Under the pieces are notes generated by a model that saw nothing but the letters and a program-made list of their open reading frames with translations, was not told the DNA's origin and made no database searches. A stretch of DNA of 9,669 nucleotides from an uncultured Clostridia bacterium. Its GTDB lineage: Bacteria > Bacillota > Clostridia > Christensenellales > Pumilibacteraceae. Shown here in pieces: positions 1 through 6,402 of this stretch (position 1 is the stretch's first letter; each line of letters starts with the position of its first letter). Position numbers and translations under genes: made by a program. The stretch lies in contig CANQUR010000055.1 in assembly GCA_947627075.1 (NCBI GenBank), positions 1 through 9,669 on the forward strand. The letters run 5' to 3'.

Positions 1-1
1 G

Positions 2-1576
2 TATGTGAATATGATAACGACTTTGGCAACAGAAGCGCAAAAAGCTTTGGAAAATTTGCAGACAATACTTAATGGGGTCACGACGCCTTCGCCTACAACA
101 ACGCCCGAGGCAATGCAAGATGCCATCGACGATGCCTATGCTTATTATAACGATCTATATCATATATTCAATGCCGATGCTAATGAGTCCTATGATCTCT
201 CTTCGAAAACGATCAAATTATTAGAAGAGAATGGATATTATACTGAGGATCCGGACGGATTGCATGGTCATATTGAAGAATTATTAGAAGTAAAAATTAG
301 TTATGACAAGACTTCAAAAACATATAGAATGACGGGGGGAGTAAAAGATTTTGAAGTTGCTATAGATAAAAACGGAACAATTCCTACTACGAATACTTCA
401 AGTTCTGATTATGGTACTCGAAAGCTCCGAGACGCATTAAAAGATGTACGAGATCAGATCCAAATAATGGGAGTGGAGCTTAATTCGGGTGTAGAAAGCG
501 TAATGGATAGACTCGAATATTATCTCAGCCTCGATACAAGTAAGATTAAAGATGAAACTCAAAAAACCAAATATGAAAGCATAAGTGGTCTTGTCGATGC
601 AAGCATAAAAGATCTTGAAGCGATTCTCGGAAGCGAATGGGGCGGCCATGATTCGGGTCACCGCATATATTCGGCATTTGAATTGCGTACGATCCGTCAA
701 AGGGGATATATCGACGGCGATTTCGAATATGACTATAACGATGTAAAAGGTTATAGTGATTCCTTTACCAACCACACTTATGTCGATCTCGATAACGACA
801 TAACCAACAACGTATTCCCATACACGGAAAATGATTATACCAAATATTATCCGTTTATTATGTGCACCGGACTTGCAATCAGTGGTGGAAGCCGAGCTAC
901 GGGCGTATTGTTCCACTATGGAGATTGGCTAACCGACGACCTTTGGGCGACGGATCCTCAAACGGGTCATGCTTATCACTATACGGGTGCATTCAGTGCT
1001 ACGCTTGAATGGATAAAGGATGAACTTGGGCTTATCAAAACACTTTCAGCCGATGGTAAAAATTATTGGAAAACCACGGATATGAATAAATATAAAAGTC
1101 TTATAAATTATTTGGTTACTAATGCCGAGGAACAATTAACCGAATTGATTACGCTTGTTAAGGCTTACGAAACTTCACCTACGGAGACGGAGTTGGCTAA
1201 TATTGATTCTCAATTAAAAGAAACTAAAGCGGTTTATCATGATCTTTGGGAAATTTTCGACTCAACTACGGGTGAATCGGATCTTTCTGAATATAGTAAT
1301 TCAACGATAGAAGATTGGATTGCAGCTAAAAAGCCGAATACAGACATTTATAGGAGGCGCTCATCTGTTTATGCTTATTGTATAATCGGTGGCGTAAAGA
1401 ACGTTGTAGACGCTGTAGATGAGGCGGGCAATACTATAACGATGGAACAGGATGGTAATTATTGGGGTATGCGTTTATTACGTGAATTGCTTGGTGGAGG
1501 TAGTAACGATTCGTTAAGTAACTTCACTATTGAAATGTTAAAAGAAGCAGTTGCGAGAGAAAGGGAAACAAATTAA
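2..1576 (+). CDS. Repeat-built, pilus-operon protein of unknown function, 5' end outside window
   Basis: No known family was recognised. The reading frame is open to the left edge. The first possible starts are GTG at 5 and ATG at 11, but no ribosome site can be seen, so the true start is probably upstream. Numbering from GTG 5 (523 residues), the protein is built of imperfect modules. Residues 3-66 align with 366-428 (shared pattern Y-x-DL-x-x-IF...DLS), 106-124 with 455-475 (shared GGVK), and 136-145 with 486-496 (Y-x-G/x-R-x-LR-x-L). A degenerate middle copy lies between, with KYES at 189 and KYKS at 362. Because residue 3 falls inside a module, another part must lie upstream. There is no signal peptide or membrane segment in the visible part. 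The stop codon overlaps the next start by one base (TAATG), so the two are probably co-translated. By position and by similarity to the tail of the next protein, I infer an exported pilus or pseudopilin-associated protein. The missing N-terminus may carry a prepilin signal. Confidence 0.75.
   Translation, partial: YVNMITTLATEAQKALENLQTILNGVTTPSPTTTPEAMQDAIDDAYAYYNDLYHIFNADANESYDLSSKTIKLLEENGYYTEDPDGLHGHIEELLEVKISYDKTSKTYRMTGGVKDFEVAIDKNGTIPTTNTSSSDYGTRKLRDALKDVRDQIQIMGVELNSGVESVMDRLEYYLSLDTSKIKDETQKTKYESISGLVDASIKDLEAILGSEWGGHDSGHRIYSAFELRTIRQRGYIDGDFEYDYNDVKGYSDSFTNHTYVDLDNDITNNVFPYTENDYTKYYPFIMCTGLAISGGSRATGVLFHYGDWLTDDLWATDPQTGHAYHYTGAFSATLEWIKDELGLIKTLSADGKNYWKTTDMNKYKSLINYLVTNAEEQLTELITLVKAYETSPTETELANIDSQLKETKAVYHDLWEIFDSTTGESDLSEYSNSTIEDWIAAKKPNTDIYRRRSSVYAYCIIGGVKNVVDAVDEAGNTITMEQDGNYWGMRLLRELLGGGSNDSLSNFTIEMLKEAVARERETN
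11..439 (+). repeat. Protein-level repeat module, first visible copy
   Basis: Codes for residues 3-145 of the first protein: a helix ending in VTTPSP, the YNDLYHIF segment, an acidic stretch, the GGVK strand (111-114) and the LRDAL helix. It matches the copy at 1100-1489 in order and spacing at protein level, but the DNA has diverged, so the duplication is old. Confidence 0.6.
1100..1489 (+). repeat. Protein-level repeat module, last copy
   Basis: Codes for residues 366-495: a helix ending in YETSPTE, then YHDLWEIF (411-418), GGVK (462-465) and LLREL (491-495). It aligns with the module at 11-439. The copy is followed by only about 28 residues, so the protein ends soon after the last module. 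Confidence 0.6.
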
Positions 1577-3066
1577 TGAAACACATTTTCAAAAAACTTA
1601 ACGGCAAACGAGGCGCGGCAATTATCATTGCCATAATGATTTTTATGTTGTTGGCACTCGGCGGTGCGTCCGCAATAATTATGGCAACTGCAAATGCGGG
1701 TCGTTTTGCTCATAGCGCAAAGGAGCAACAGCCGTATTATACGGTCACTTCCGCAGCCAATTTAATGCTCGATCTTATGGATAATTCAAGGTATATTTCT
1801 TCCGAAATCCAGTACACCTATGAGCGAAATTGGGATTATACTAACGACCCTCAAAACGATCACCCACAATATGATGGTTATAAATTAAATTTTCTTGCTA
1901 TTGATAAAACGACTAAAAGTTATTATAAAAATGACGGAAGATGGGCAGTTAATTCGGACTTGGGGAATAGCTCAATCGAAATCAAGTCGAAATCCGATGA
2001 AGGTGTATTGGCTAAAAATAATAGACATATTTTAGAAAAGAGCAATATGTACAATAGTATAAAGGGTTGGTGCGATTATCTTATGCCGTATCTTGCCGTC
2101 CCGCAAGAGTGGTATTCCACATTGAGAAACGGAGACGGATCCGATCCCGATATTGAAGTTAAAGACTTTAGACCAACCAATCCCGAAGCTTTGGTATTTC
2201 CCTTTACTATCAGTACAAGTAGCGCTACATTTGGCGAAGTACAGGCAAAACTTATTATGACCGGTAACTTCGATATCATTATGTCGTTTTCCGTTAAGGG
2301 CGATAATGAGTTAATCGACGGCGAGTCGGCTATTAATGGCGACAGTGATCAAACTATGTTTGCGGTAAATGTGTATTGGAAAGCGTTGGTCGATGTAGAA
2401 ACCGGTTCAGACGCTCCTGTTTATGACGTAGGAACGGGTACCGGCGGAACGCAGACAATAAAACAAACTAGGGTAGTTACGGTAAACTGGAAAAAGGAGA
2501 ATGCAACTATATCTCGTGGTGAAGCTATAATACCGGAAAATTCATCTTCTACCACTCCGACGCCACCGCCCGAACCATCGGGTGGCGATACGCCTTCCGA
2601 TCCAAACGAAGAAGCAAAAATTGTTTTTAACGGATTGCAAACGGCGACAGATACTGTGCAAGCCGGAATAACGACTTTTAATGCGGTACTTGATAAAACA
2701 TCGGGGAATAGTGGATTTAATAGTGACACAGGCGATTATAACGTATTAAAGACAACAATTAAAGATTTACAAGATAACATAAAGACTGTCCTTGATGCAC
2801 TTTCGACTGATAAATTGGATACACTTACAGCACAAAAAATATGTAGTAGTTTGAAATTTTTGTTATCTACTAAAGAAAGTAAATCTCCTTTAGATATTAT
2901 CATAGAAGCATGTGAAAACGGAAAACACACTAATAAGATAGATGAGAATGTTTTAGAAACGTTTAAGAAATGTTTGACGGATTTTCAGACGATTATTTTC
3001 GGTGAAGATGGTCAAAGTGGTTTGTATGCTCAATTAAATAAATTAATAGACGATGCTTCGGTATAA
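1576..3066 (+). CDS. Large GspK/PilX-like pseudopilin with helical C-terminal extension
   Basis: 496 residues. The N-terminus has the type IV prepilin layout: a short basic leader (MKHIFKKLNGKRG), likely cleavage after G13, then one hydrophobic helix at about 14-37. The mature chain has Ile, not Glu, at position 5, as in GspK-type proteins that cap pseudopilus tips. The segment QQPYYTVTSAANL (51-63) resembles a conserved stretch that I recall from hypothetical proteins in clostridial pilus operons. A globular region (about 70-315) ends in a Ser/Thr/Pro-rich linker (321-345), and a helical domain (346-496) follows. Within that domain LKTTIKDLQDNIK (391-403) resembles LRDALKDVRDQIQ (141-153) of the preceding protein. 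The gene starts by TAATG overlap with that gene, with AAGGG at 1561-1565 as a weak ribosome site. It is exported, anchored in the membrane and probably processed by a prepilin peptidase not in this window. The tip role is inferred from the missing Glu5 and from the two Glu5 pseudopilins downstream. Confidence 0.8.
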   Translation: MKHIFKKLNGKRGAAIIIAIMIFMLLALGGASAIIMATANAGRFAHSAKEQQPYYTVTSAANLMLDLMDNSRYISSEIQYTYERNWDYTNDPQNDHPQYDGYKLNFLAIDKTTKSYYKNDGRWAVNSDLGNSSIEIKSKSDEGVLAKNNRHILEKSNMYNSIKGWCDYLMPYLAVPQEWYSTLRNGDGSDPDIEVKDFRPTNPEALVFPFTISTSSATFGEVQAKLIMTGNFDIIMSFSVKGDNELIDGESAINGDSDQTMFAVNVYWKALVDVETGSDAPVYDVGTGTGGTQTIKQTRVVTVNWKKENATISRGEAIIPENSSSTTPTPPPEPSGGDTPSDPNEEAKIVFNGLQTATDTVQAGITTFNAVLDKTSGNSGFNSDTGDYNVLKTTIKDLQDNIKTVLDALSTDKLDTLTAQKICSSLKFLLSTKESKSPLDIIIEACENGKHTNKIDENVLETFKKCLTDFQTIIFGEDGQSGLYAQLNKLIDDASV

Positions 3067-3073
3067 GGAGGGG
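3065..3073 (+). promoter_or_regulatory. Strong ribosome binding site overlapping the preceding stop
   Basis: AAGGAGGGG begins inside the TAA stop of the large pseudopilin and lies 6 bases (from GGAGG) before ATG 3078. It fixes the start of the next gene and suits re-initiation by terminating ribosomes. Confidence 0.8.
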
Positions 3074-3077
3074 TTGC

Positions 3078-3404
3078 ATGAAAAAGCTTATAAAAAAACT
3101 TAATTCAAAAAAAGGCGAGTCCTTTGTAGAACTCTTAATTGCTGTGCTTATTGTAGCTTTAGGATGTTTTCTTGTTGCGTCCTTGTACAGCGTTTCATTC
3201 GATCTCAATACAAGCGCTCAAGCTAAAGATAAGGAATTTTATGACACTATTCAAAAGATAGAAACAGCCGATAAACCGGATGGTACCTTGAATGTTACGT
3301 TAGGAAACGTACAAGCCGATTCAGAAGATATCACTGTACAAGCCGATCGATATGGCACCGATGACGAAGATTTGTCGCTTTATAAATATGATTATACAAA
3401 GTAG
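3078..3404 (+). CDS. Small type IV pseudopilin (GspI/PilV-like)
   Basis: 108 residues. It has a classical prepilin N-terminus: basic leader MKKLIKKLNSKKG, cleavage predicted after G13, mature chain starting ESFVELLIAV with Glu at mature position 5 (E18), and a hydrophobic helix to about residue 37. The soluble part is only about 70 residues, acidic (for example GTDDEDLS near 93-100) and without cysteines outside the helix. The size and the gene order suggest the small GspI/PilV-type subunit of a tip complex, but sequence alone cannot separate this from other minor pilins. The leader is nearly the same as that of the gene upstream (KKLNxK), which suggests a common prepilin peptidase. It lies 11 bases after the upstream gene and 9 bases before the next, in the same operon. 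Confidence 0.88.
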   Translation: MKKLIKKLNSKKGESFVELLIAVLIVALGCFLVASLYSVSFDLNTSAQAKDKEFYDTIQKIETADKPDGTLNVTLGNVQADSEDITVQADRYGTDDEDLSLYKYDYTK

Positions 3405-3407
3405 GAG
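3403..3407 (+). promoter_or_regulatory. Ribosome binding site overlapping preceding stop
   Basis: AGGAG starts within the TAG stop (3402-3404) of the small pseudopilin and lies 6 bases before ATG 3414. This is the same arrangement as at 3065-3073 and points to tight translational coupling of the minor pilins. Confidence 0.75.
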
Positions 3408-3413
3408 TGGGCT

Positions 3414-4064
3414 ATGAGAAGAAAAACACTTTTCAATAAAGGCTTTACCGTTGTAGAGGTGTTGATTGCCGTAGCTATTCTTGCGGTATTCGTATCTATG
3501 GCGGCCGTAGGCACTTCCGGACTATTTGGAACGGGCGAAAAAATGATGGCAGTTTCCAAAGCGGCAGTCCTTGGCTCGGACGTTATGCAAGTCATAACCA
3601 ACGAACTCCGATATGGCGAAAATTTTGCTGTGGATTCAAAAAAGGTTAAAAAATCATTTAGTTCCGATCCGGAGTTTGATAAAAATGGATACGCTTCTAT
3701 AACATTCAATAGCGCAACATACGGTGATGGTCTTACCATGAAAGTTAGCAAAAGCGGTGATATAGTTGTAAACAATTCATCCGGCAGTCCACAAAATATC
3801 ACGCTCAACGAAGGTGTGTTGATAGTACAAAAGACTTCAAAAACAGAGACTTCCGAGCTACAAACCTTTATTCCCATTGGTACGGCAGCTTATGACGAAG
3901 TCCATATAAAAACATTAACATTTACTTGCGTTTATGATAACAAATCGTCGACGACGTATGTTTTCAAAGGTATTCGCGTCGATTTGGTTATAGAGGACGC
4001 AGCCGGAAATGATTTATGGTCTAATAGCGTAAGTATCAATCCGCTTTGGCTTACTAATCAATAA
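3414..4064 (+). CDS. Type IV pseudopilin (GspJ/PilW-like)
   Basis: 216 residues. The prepilin signal is clear: MRRKTLFNKG, cleavage after G10, then FTVVEVLIAV with Glu at mature position 5 (E15) and a hydrophobic helix to about residue 32. The mature N-terminal Phe is the typical methylated residue of type IV pilins. The rest is a beta-rich soluble domain with YGDGLTMKVSKSGDIVVN near 103-120 and ITLNEGVLIVQK near 129-140. Its size and position as the last pilin of the operon fit the GspJ/PilW class, which with GspI and GspK types forms the tip that starts pilus assembly. That assignment is inference; a minor pilin is certain. No pilus ATPase, platform protein or peptidase gene follows, so they must lie upstream of the window or elsewhere. 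The bidirectional terminator about 30 bases downstream ends the operon. Confidence 0.9.
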   Translation: MRRKTLFNKGFTVVEVLIAVAILAVFVSMAAVGTSGLFGTGEKMMAVSKAAVLGSDVMQVITNELRYGENFAVDSKKVKKSFSSDPEFDKNGYASITFNSATYGDGLTMKVSKSGDIVVNNSSGSPQNITLNEGVLIVQKTSKTETSELQTFIPIGTAAYDEVHIKTLTFTCVYDNKSSTTYVFKGIRVDLVIEDAAGNDLWSNSVSINPLWLTNQ

Positions 4065-4095
4065 TCACAATTAAATAGGCAATAAGGTTCAACAA

Positions 4096-4122
4096 AAAAA
4101 CCACGTTACATACGTGGTTTTT
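4096..4122. terminator. Symmetric bidirectional terminator between pilin operon and lgt-like gene
   Basis: An 11-bp stem (4096-4106 with 4112-4122, core CCACGT/ACGTGG) closes a 5-base loop, TACAT. It is flanked by A-tracts on the left and T-tracts on the right, so it acts on both strands: five T follow on the plus strand and seven on the minus strand. It ends the convergent pilin and lgt-like transcripts. The right arm and loop overlap the last codons and the stop (4106-4108) of the lgt-like gene. Confidence 0.88.
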
Positions 4123-4888
4123 CCATTTCCGGTTTCTTGTTATGCCGTATGACTATTATATTCAACGCGATCGCGCCTATAAACATAATGATCGATATTA
4201 TTTGGCTCGGCGATAACCCGAACAAAAATGCGCCTCGGGGATCGTCCCTTACAAATTCGATAATGAATCTGAATATGGAGTAGGTATAAAGGTAAATGAC
4301 AGCGGAATATTCCGATTTTTTGAAGCTGAAAATGACTATAAGCAATGTTATGCCTAACATAATCAGTAGCAATGCCTCTATAAGTTGCGTCGGAACGCGT
4401 GGATCGCCATAAATCCATTCGCCCGTAGTCGTTATTTTTTCTACGAACCTTACTCCCAAAAAGTCCGTTTTTTTGCCATAACAACAACCCGCCAAAAAGC
4501 ATCCGATCCGACCGAAAAAGTGACCGATAGCGATACATGGCATGGCGATATTTACGACTTTAAAAAAGTCTTTTCGATAATTCTTTCCAAACAGCGCAAA
4601 CAGCAAAATGAATGTTGCCACGCCGCCTATAAGTCCGCCCAAAAAGGTGATGCCCGTTCCTATATCGCCTGTTTCCAAATAATTGTAAAGCATTTGAAAC
4701 AGCCGCGCAAAAACAAAGCCGAGCCCGATAGACACAACGATAATTATTCCGTAAAAGCGAAAGCTCTTTTCAGGCAGCGAAAGCTTAAAGCAAATTACGC
4801 GAAACATGATCAATGCGACGAGAACACCTATGCATATAAGTACGACATACGATGGCAAATATTCCGAATGAAATAGATATGGATACAT
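4106..4888 (-). CDS. lgt: Lgt-family prolipoprotein diacylglyceryl transferase, variant signature
   Basis: 260 residues with about seven hydrophobic segments, an integral membrane protein. Lgt moves diacylglycerol from phosphatidylglycerol to the lipobox Cys of prelipoproteins. Family features seen: MYPYLF start, GGLIGG (84-89), the signature region GRIGCFLAGCCYG (126-138), VPTQLIEA (165-172), FRFIIEFVRDDPRG (206-219) and SPSQI near 226-230. R127 matches the essential Arg of the signature. The Asn and Glu of the classical GRxGNFxNxE signature are replaced by C130 and Cys135, and the His of the classical HGG motif is Leu (L83). This places the protein in a variant branch that I know from Clostridia and Bacteroidetes, for which lipoprotein lipidation is less certain. 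The start at 4888 is chosen because the next Met (28) would remove the first membrane helix. There is no Shine-Dalgarno and a perfect promoter lies immediately upstream. No lipoprotein gene is nearby. Confidence 0.87.
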   Translation of the reverse strand: MYPYLFHSEYLPSYVVLICIGVLVALIMFRVICFKLSLPEKSFRFYGIIIVVSIGLGFVFARLFQMLYNYLETGDIGTGITFLGGLIGGVATFILLFALFGKNYRKDFFKVVNIAMPCIAIGHFFGRIGCFLAGCCYGKKTDFLGVRFVEKITTTGEWIYGDPRVPTQLIEALLLIMLGITLLIVIFSFKKSEYSAVIYLYTYSIFRFIIEFVRDDPRGAFLFGLSPSQIISIIMFIGAIALNIIVIRHNKKPEMEKPRM

Positions 4889-4896
4889 ATATATTG

Positions 4897-4925
4897 ATTA
4901 TACTACGTATTTTTATTTATGTCAA
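4897..4925 (-). promoter_or_regulatory. Perfect sigma-A promoter of the lgt-like gene
   Basis: On the minus strand, TTGACA (4925-4920), a 17-base spacer and TATAAT (4902-4897) match the consensus at all 12 positions. Only 8 bases separate the -10 box from ATG 4888, so the predicted transcription start is at or within about 3 bases of the A of the start codon and leaves no room for a Shine-Dalgarno. Confidence 0.88.
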
Positions 4926-4938
4926 GGGGGCAAATTCG

Positions 4939-4967
4939 TTGACGAAAATGCGATTTCGTTGTATAAT
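4939..4967 (+). promoter_or_regulatory. Consensus promoter of the small ORF-gatA operon
   Basis: TTGACG (4939-4944), a 17-base spacer and TATAAT (4962-4967). Only 6 bases separate the -10 box from ATG 4974, so transcription should start at about that A. The -35 box lies 13 bases from the -35 box of the divergent lgt-like promoter, so two polymerases could hardly bind together. Confidence 0.85.
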
Positions 4968-4973
4968 TTTATC

Positions 4974-5120
4974 ATGACAAAGCAAGAGTTTGACAGCATG
5001 ATCGAAAAAGCAAATTTGGTTAAAGGTGAAGATTACGAAGAATTGTATGAAATGGTGATCGGCGCCCTCAATTCGTTGACGATACTTGACGATCATGACG
5101 GAGATACGTATGAGCTATGA
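4974..5120 (+). CDS. 48-residue ORF upstream of gatA, possible shortened GatC
   Basis: Starts MTKQEFDSMIEK and ends DGDTYEL, 48 residues, acidic and predicted helical. It overlaps the gatA start by 11 bases (ATGAGCTATGA), a translational coupling arrangement. The pattern AN-L-x-K/R...EE-x-Y/F...L-x-x-L...LDD resembles by eye the N-terminal two-helix part of GatC, the small subunit that stabilises GatA in the GatCAB amidotransferase. Normal GatC is about 95 residues, so the C-terminal half that wraps around GatA would be missing. The ORF begins 6 bases after a -10 box with no ribosome site, so it is predicted to be read from a leaderless mRNA. An alternative start is ATG 4998 (40 residues), with a weak AGAG upstream. 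That it is a gene is supported by the overlap and placement; the GatC identity is a guess. Confidence 0.5.
   Translation: MTKQEFDSMIEKANLVKGEDYEELYEMVIGALNSLTILDDHDGDTYEL
5100..5103 (+). promoter_or_regulatory. Ribosome binding site that decides the gatA start
   Basis: GGAG lies 6 bases before ATG 5110. It favours this start over the in-frame TTG at 5086 and ATG at 5095, which have no suitable site and would add residues with no similarity to GatA. Confidence 0.75.
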
Positions 5121-6402
5121 TCGAATTGCTGATTTAAGACAAAAGATAATATCGGGAGTGGTTTCATCGGAAGAAATTACTCTCGATATTTTAAGTAGAA
5201 TAAATAGAAGCAACCTTAATTGCTTTATTTCGTTGCTTGACGCGACGGAACAGGCAAGGGCGATGGACGAAAAAATCAAGGCGGGTTTTAACGGTCGGCT
5301 TGCGGGTATCCCGATCGCAATTAAGGACAATATGCGTTACAAAGGAAGTATAACGACCTGCGGCTCGGCTTTACTCAAAAATGCTCACCCGGATTATGAA
5401 GATTGCGAAGCGGTTAAAAGGCTCAAAGCCGAAGGGGCGATCATTATAGGTAAAACCAATATGGACGAATTTGCAATGGGTTCGTCAAATACTACTTCGG
5501 CTTTCGGTTCGGTGCACAATCCGTTGAATTTCGATTGCGTTCCGGGGGGAAGTAGCGGAGGCTCGGCTGCTGCCGTAAGCGCGGGACTTGTTGCGGCTGC
5601 GCTCGGCTCGGACACGGGCGGAAGCATACGGCAGCCTGCTTCTTATTGCGGAGTAGTGGGGCTTAAACCCACGTTCGGCAGTATAGACGGAAGCGGAATG
5701 TACGCTTTGTCGCAGGATATGGATCAAATAGGACCTTTGACGAGAAATGTCGATGATTGCAAATTGTTGTTCGAAATTTTAAGCGGAAAGCATACGGAAG
5801 TATGCGATTGTCATGGACTTAAAATAGGTTTTATAAAGGAATATGAAAACTATTATAACGACGATACAATAAAAGTAATCGAAAGAGCAAAGGATATCCT
5901 TAAGCCGGTAGGCTCGTTCGTTGAGATCTCGGCGCCGTCCGTAAGCGCGGCGTTTGCTACATATCTTGTGCTTGGTAATGTGCAATCGGCAAATAATCTT
6001 CGCCTTATAGGTACGCCCGATTCACGCGAAAGCAATCTCGGCAAGGAAGTAAAAAAGAGGATCTTGGTCGGAGAGTACGTTCTCGCTCATCCCGAAATTA
6101 TAGAAAAGGCAAAACGCGTAAAAAGCAAAATCAAAAAAGAACTTTACGATGCCCTCGATAAATGCGACGTTATAATTTCTCCGTCTGCACCAAGCGTGGC
6201 TTTTAAGTTTTCGGATTCGAGAAGTGCAAAAGAAATCGTTTATTCGGATATCTTCACTCAACCGCCCAGCATAGCGGGGCTTCCGGCAATCAGCATTCCG
6301 TGTTATAAAAGGCAAGACGGTTTGACTGTCGGAGTGCAGATCATAGGCAAGAAGAACGCCGAGGGGCTTTTGTTCTCGATCGGTCGCATATTCGAAAGTT
6401 AA
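5110..6402 (+). CDS. gatA: GatA, glutamyl-tRNA(Gln)/aspartyl-tRNA(Asn) amidotransferase subunit A, short form
   Basis: 430 residues against about 485 in typical GatA. An amidase-signature enzyme: it releases ammonia from glutamine for GatB, which amidates misacylated Glu-tRNA(Gln) or Asp-tRNA(Asn). Visible motifs: GIPIAIKDN with catalytic Lys K72, GKTNMDEFAMGSS (114-126), VPGGSSGGSAAA (144-155) with cis-Ser S148, and GSDTGGSIRQPAS (166-178) with nucleophile S172. VKKRI (R317) and SDIFT (D380) match the glutamine-binding Arg358 and Asp425 of Staphylococcus GatA, by my alignment from memory. The usual VSRYGLVAFASSLDQIG is changed to IDGSGMYALSQDMDQIG, and the DSTS loop and a Tyr-rich helix after RRI are shortened. 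Start ATG 5110 has GGAG and overlaps the small upstream ORF. No gatB follows; it must be elsewhere. A general amidase is the alternative, but NMDEFAMGSS, R317 and D380 favour GatA. Confidence 0.88.
   Translation: MSYDRIADLRQKIISGVVSSEEITLDILSRINRSNLNCFISLLDATEQARAMDEKIKAGFNGRLAGIPIAIKDNMRYKGSITTCGSALLKNAHPDYEDCEAVKRLKAEGAIIIGKTNMDEFAMGSSNTTSAFGSVHNPLNFDCVPGGSSGGSAAAVSAGLVAAALGSDTGGSIRQPASYCGVVGLKPTFGSIDGSGMYALSQDMDQIGPLTRNVDDCKLLFEILSGKHTEVCDCHGLKIGFIKEYENYYNDDTIKVIERAKDILKPVGSFVEISAPSVSAAFATYLVLGNVQSANNLRLIGTPDSRESNLGKEVKKRILVGEYVLAHPEIIEKAKRVKSKIKKELYDALDKCDVIISPSAPSVAFKFSDSRSAKEIVYSDIFTQPPSIAGLPAISIPCYKRQDGLTVGVQIIGKKNAEGLLFSIGRIFES

Noticed and set aside
437..916. 159-codon minus-strand hydrophobic ORF opposite the repeat protein
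   Set aside because: Ile/Val/Phe-rich composition is what the complement of Asp/Asn/Lys/Tyr codons gives; no start signal.
3392..3877. 161-codon minus-strand ORF opposite the GspJ-like pseudopilin
   Set aside because: Shadow of a gene with an unmistakable prepilin signal on the plus strand.
4385..4876. 163-codon plus-strand ORF opposite the lgt-like gene
   Set aside because: It is antisense to a clear membrane protein gene, rich in Lys, Arg and Asn without a recognisable domain, and has no ribosome site.
5070..5082. 13-base direct repeat AATTCGTTGACGA, also at 4933-4945 over the -35 box of the gatA-side promoter
   Set aside because: The second copy has no -10 box at proper distance and lies in coding DNA, so it is probably chance.
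5086..5109. Longer gatA N-terminus from TTG 5086
   Set aside because: No ribosome site at proper distance, rare start codon, and ATG 5110 has GGAG with 6-base spacing.
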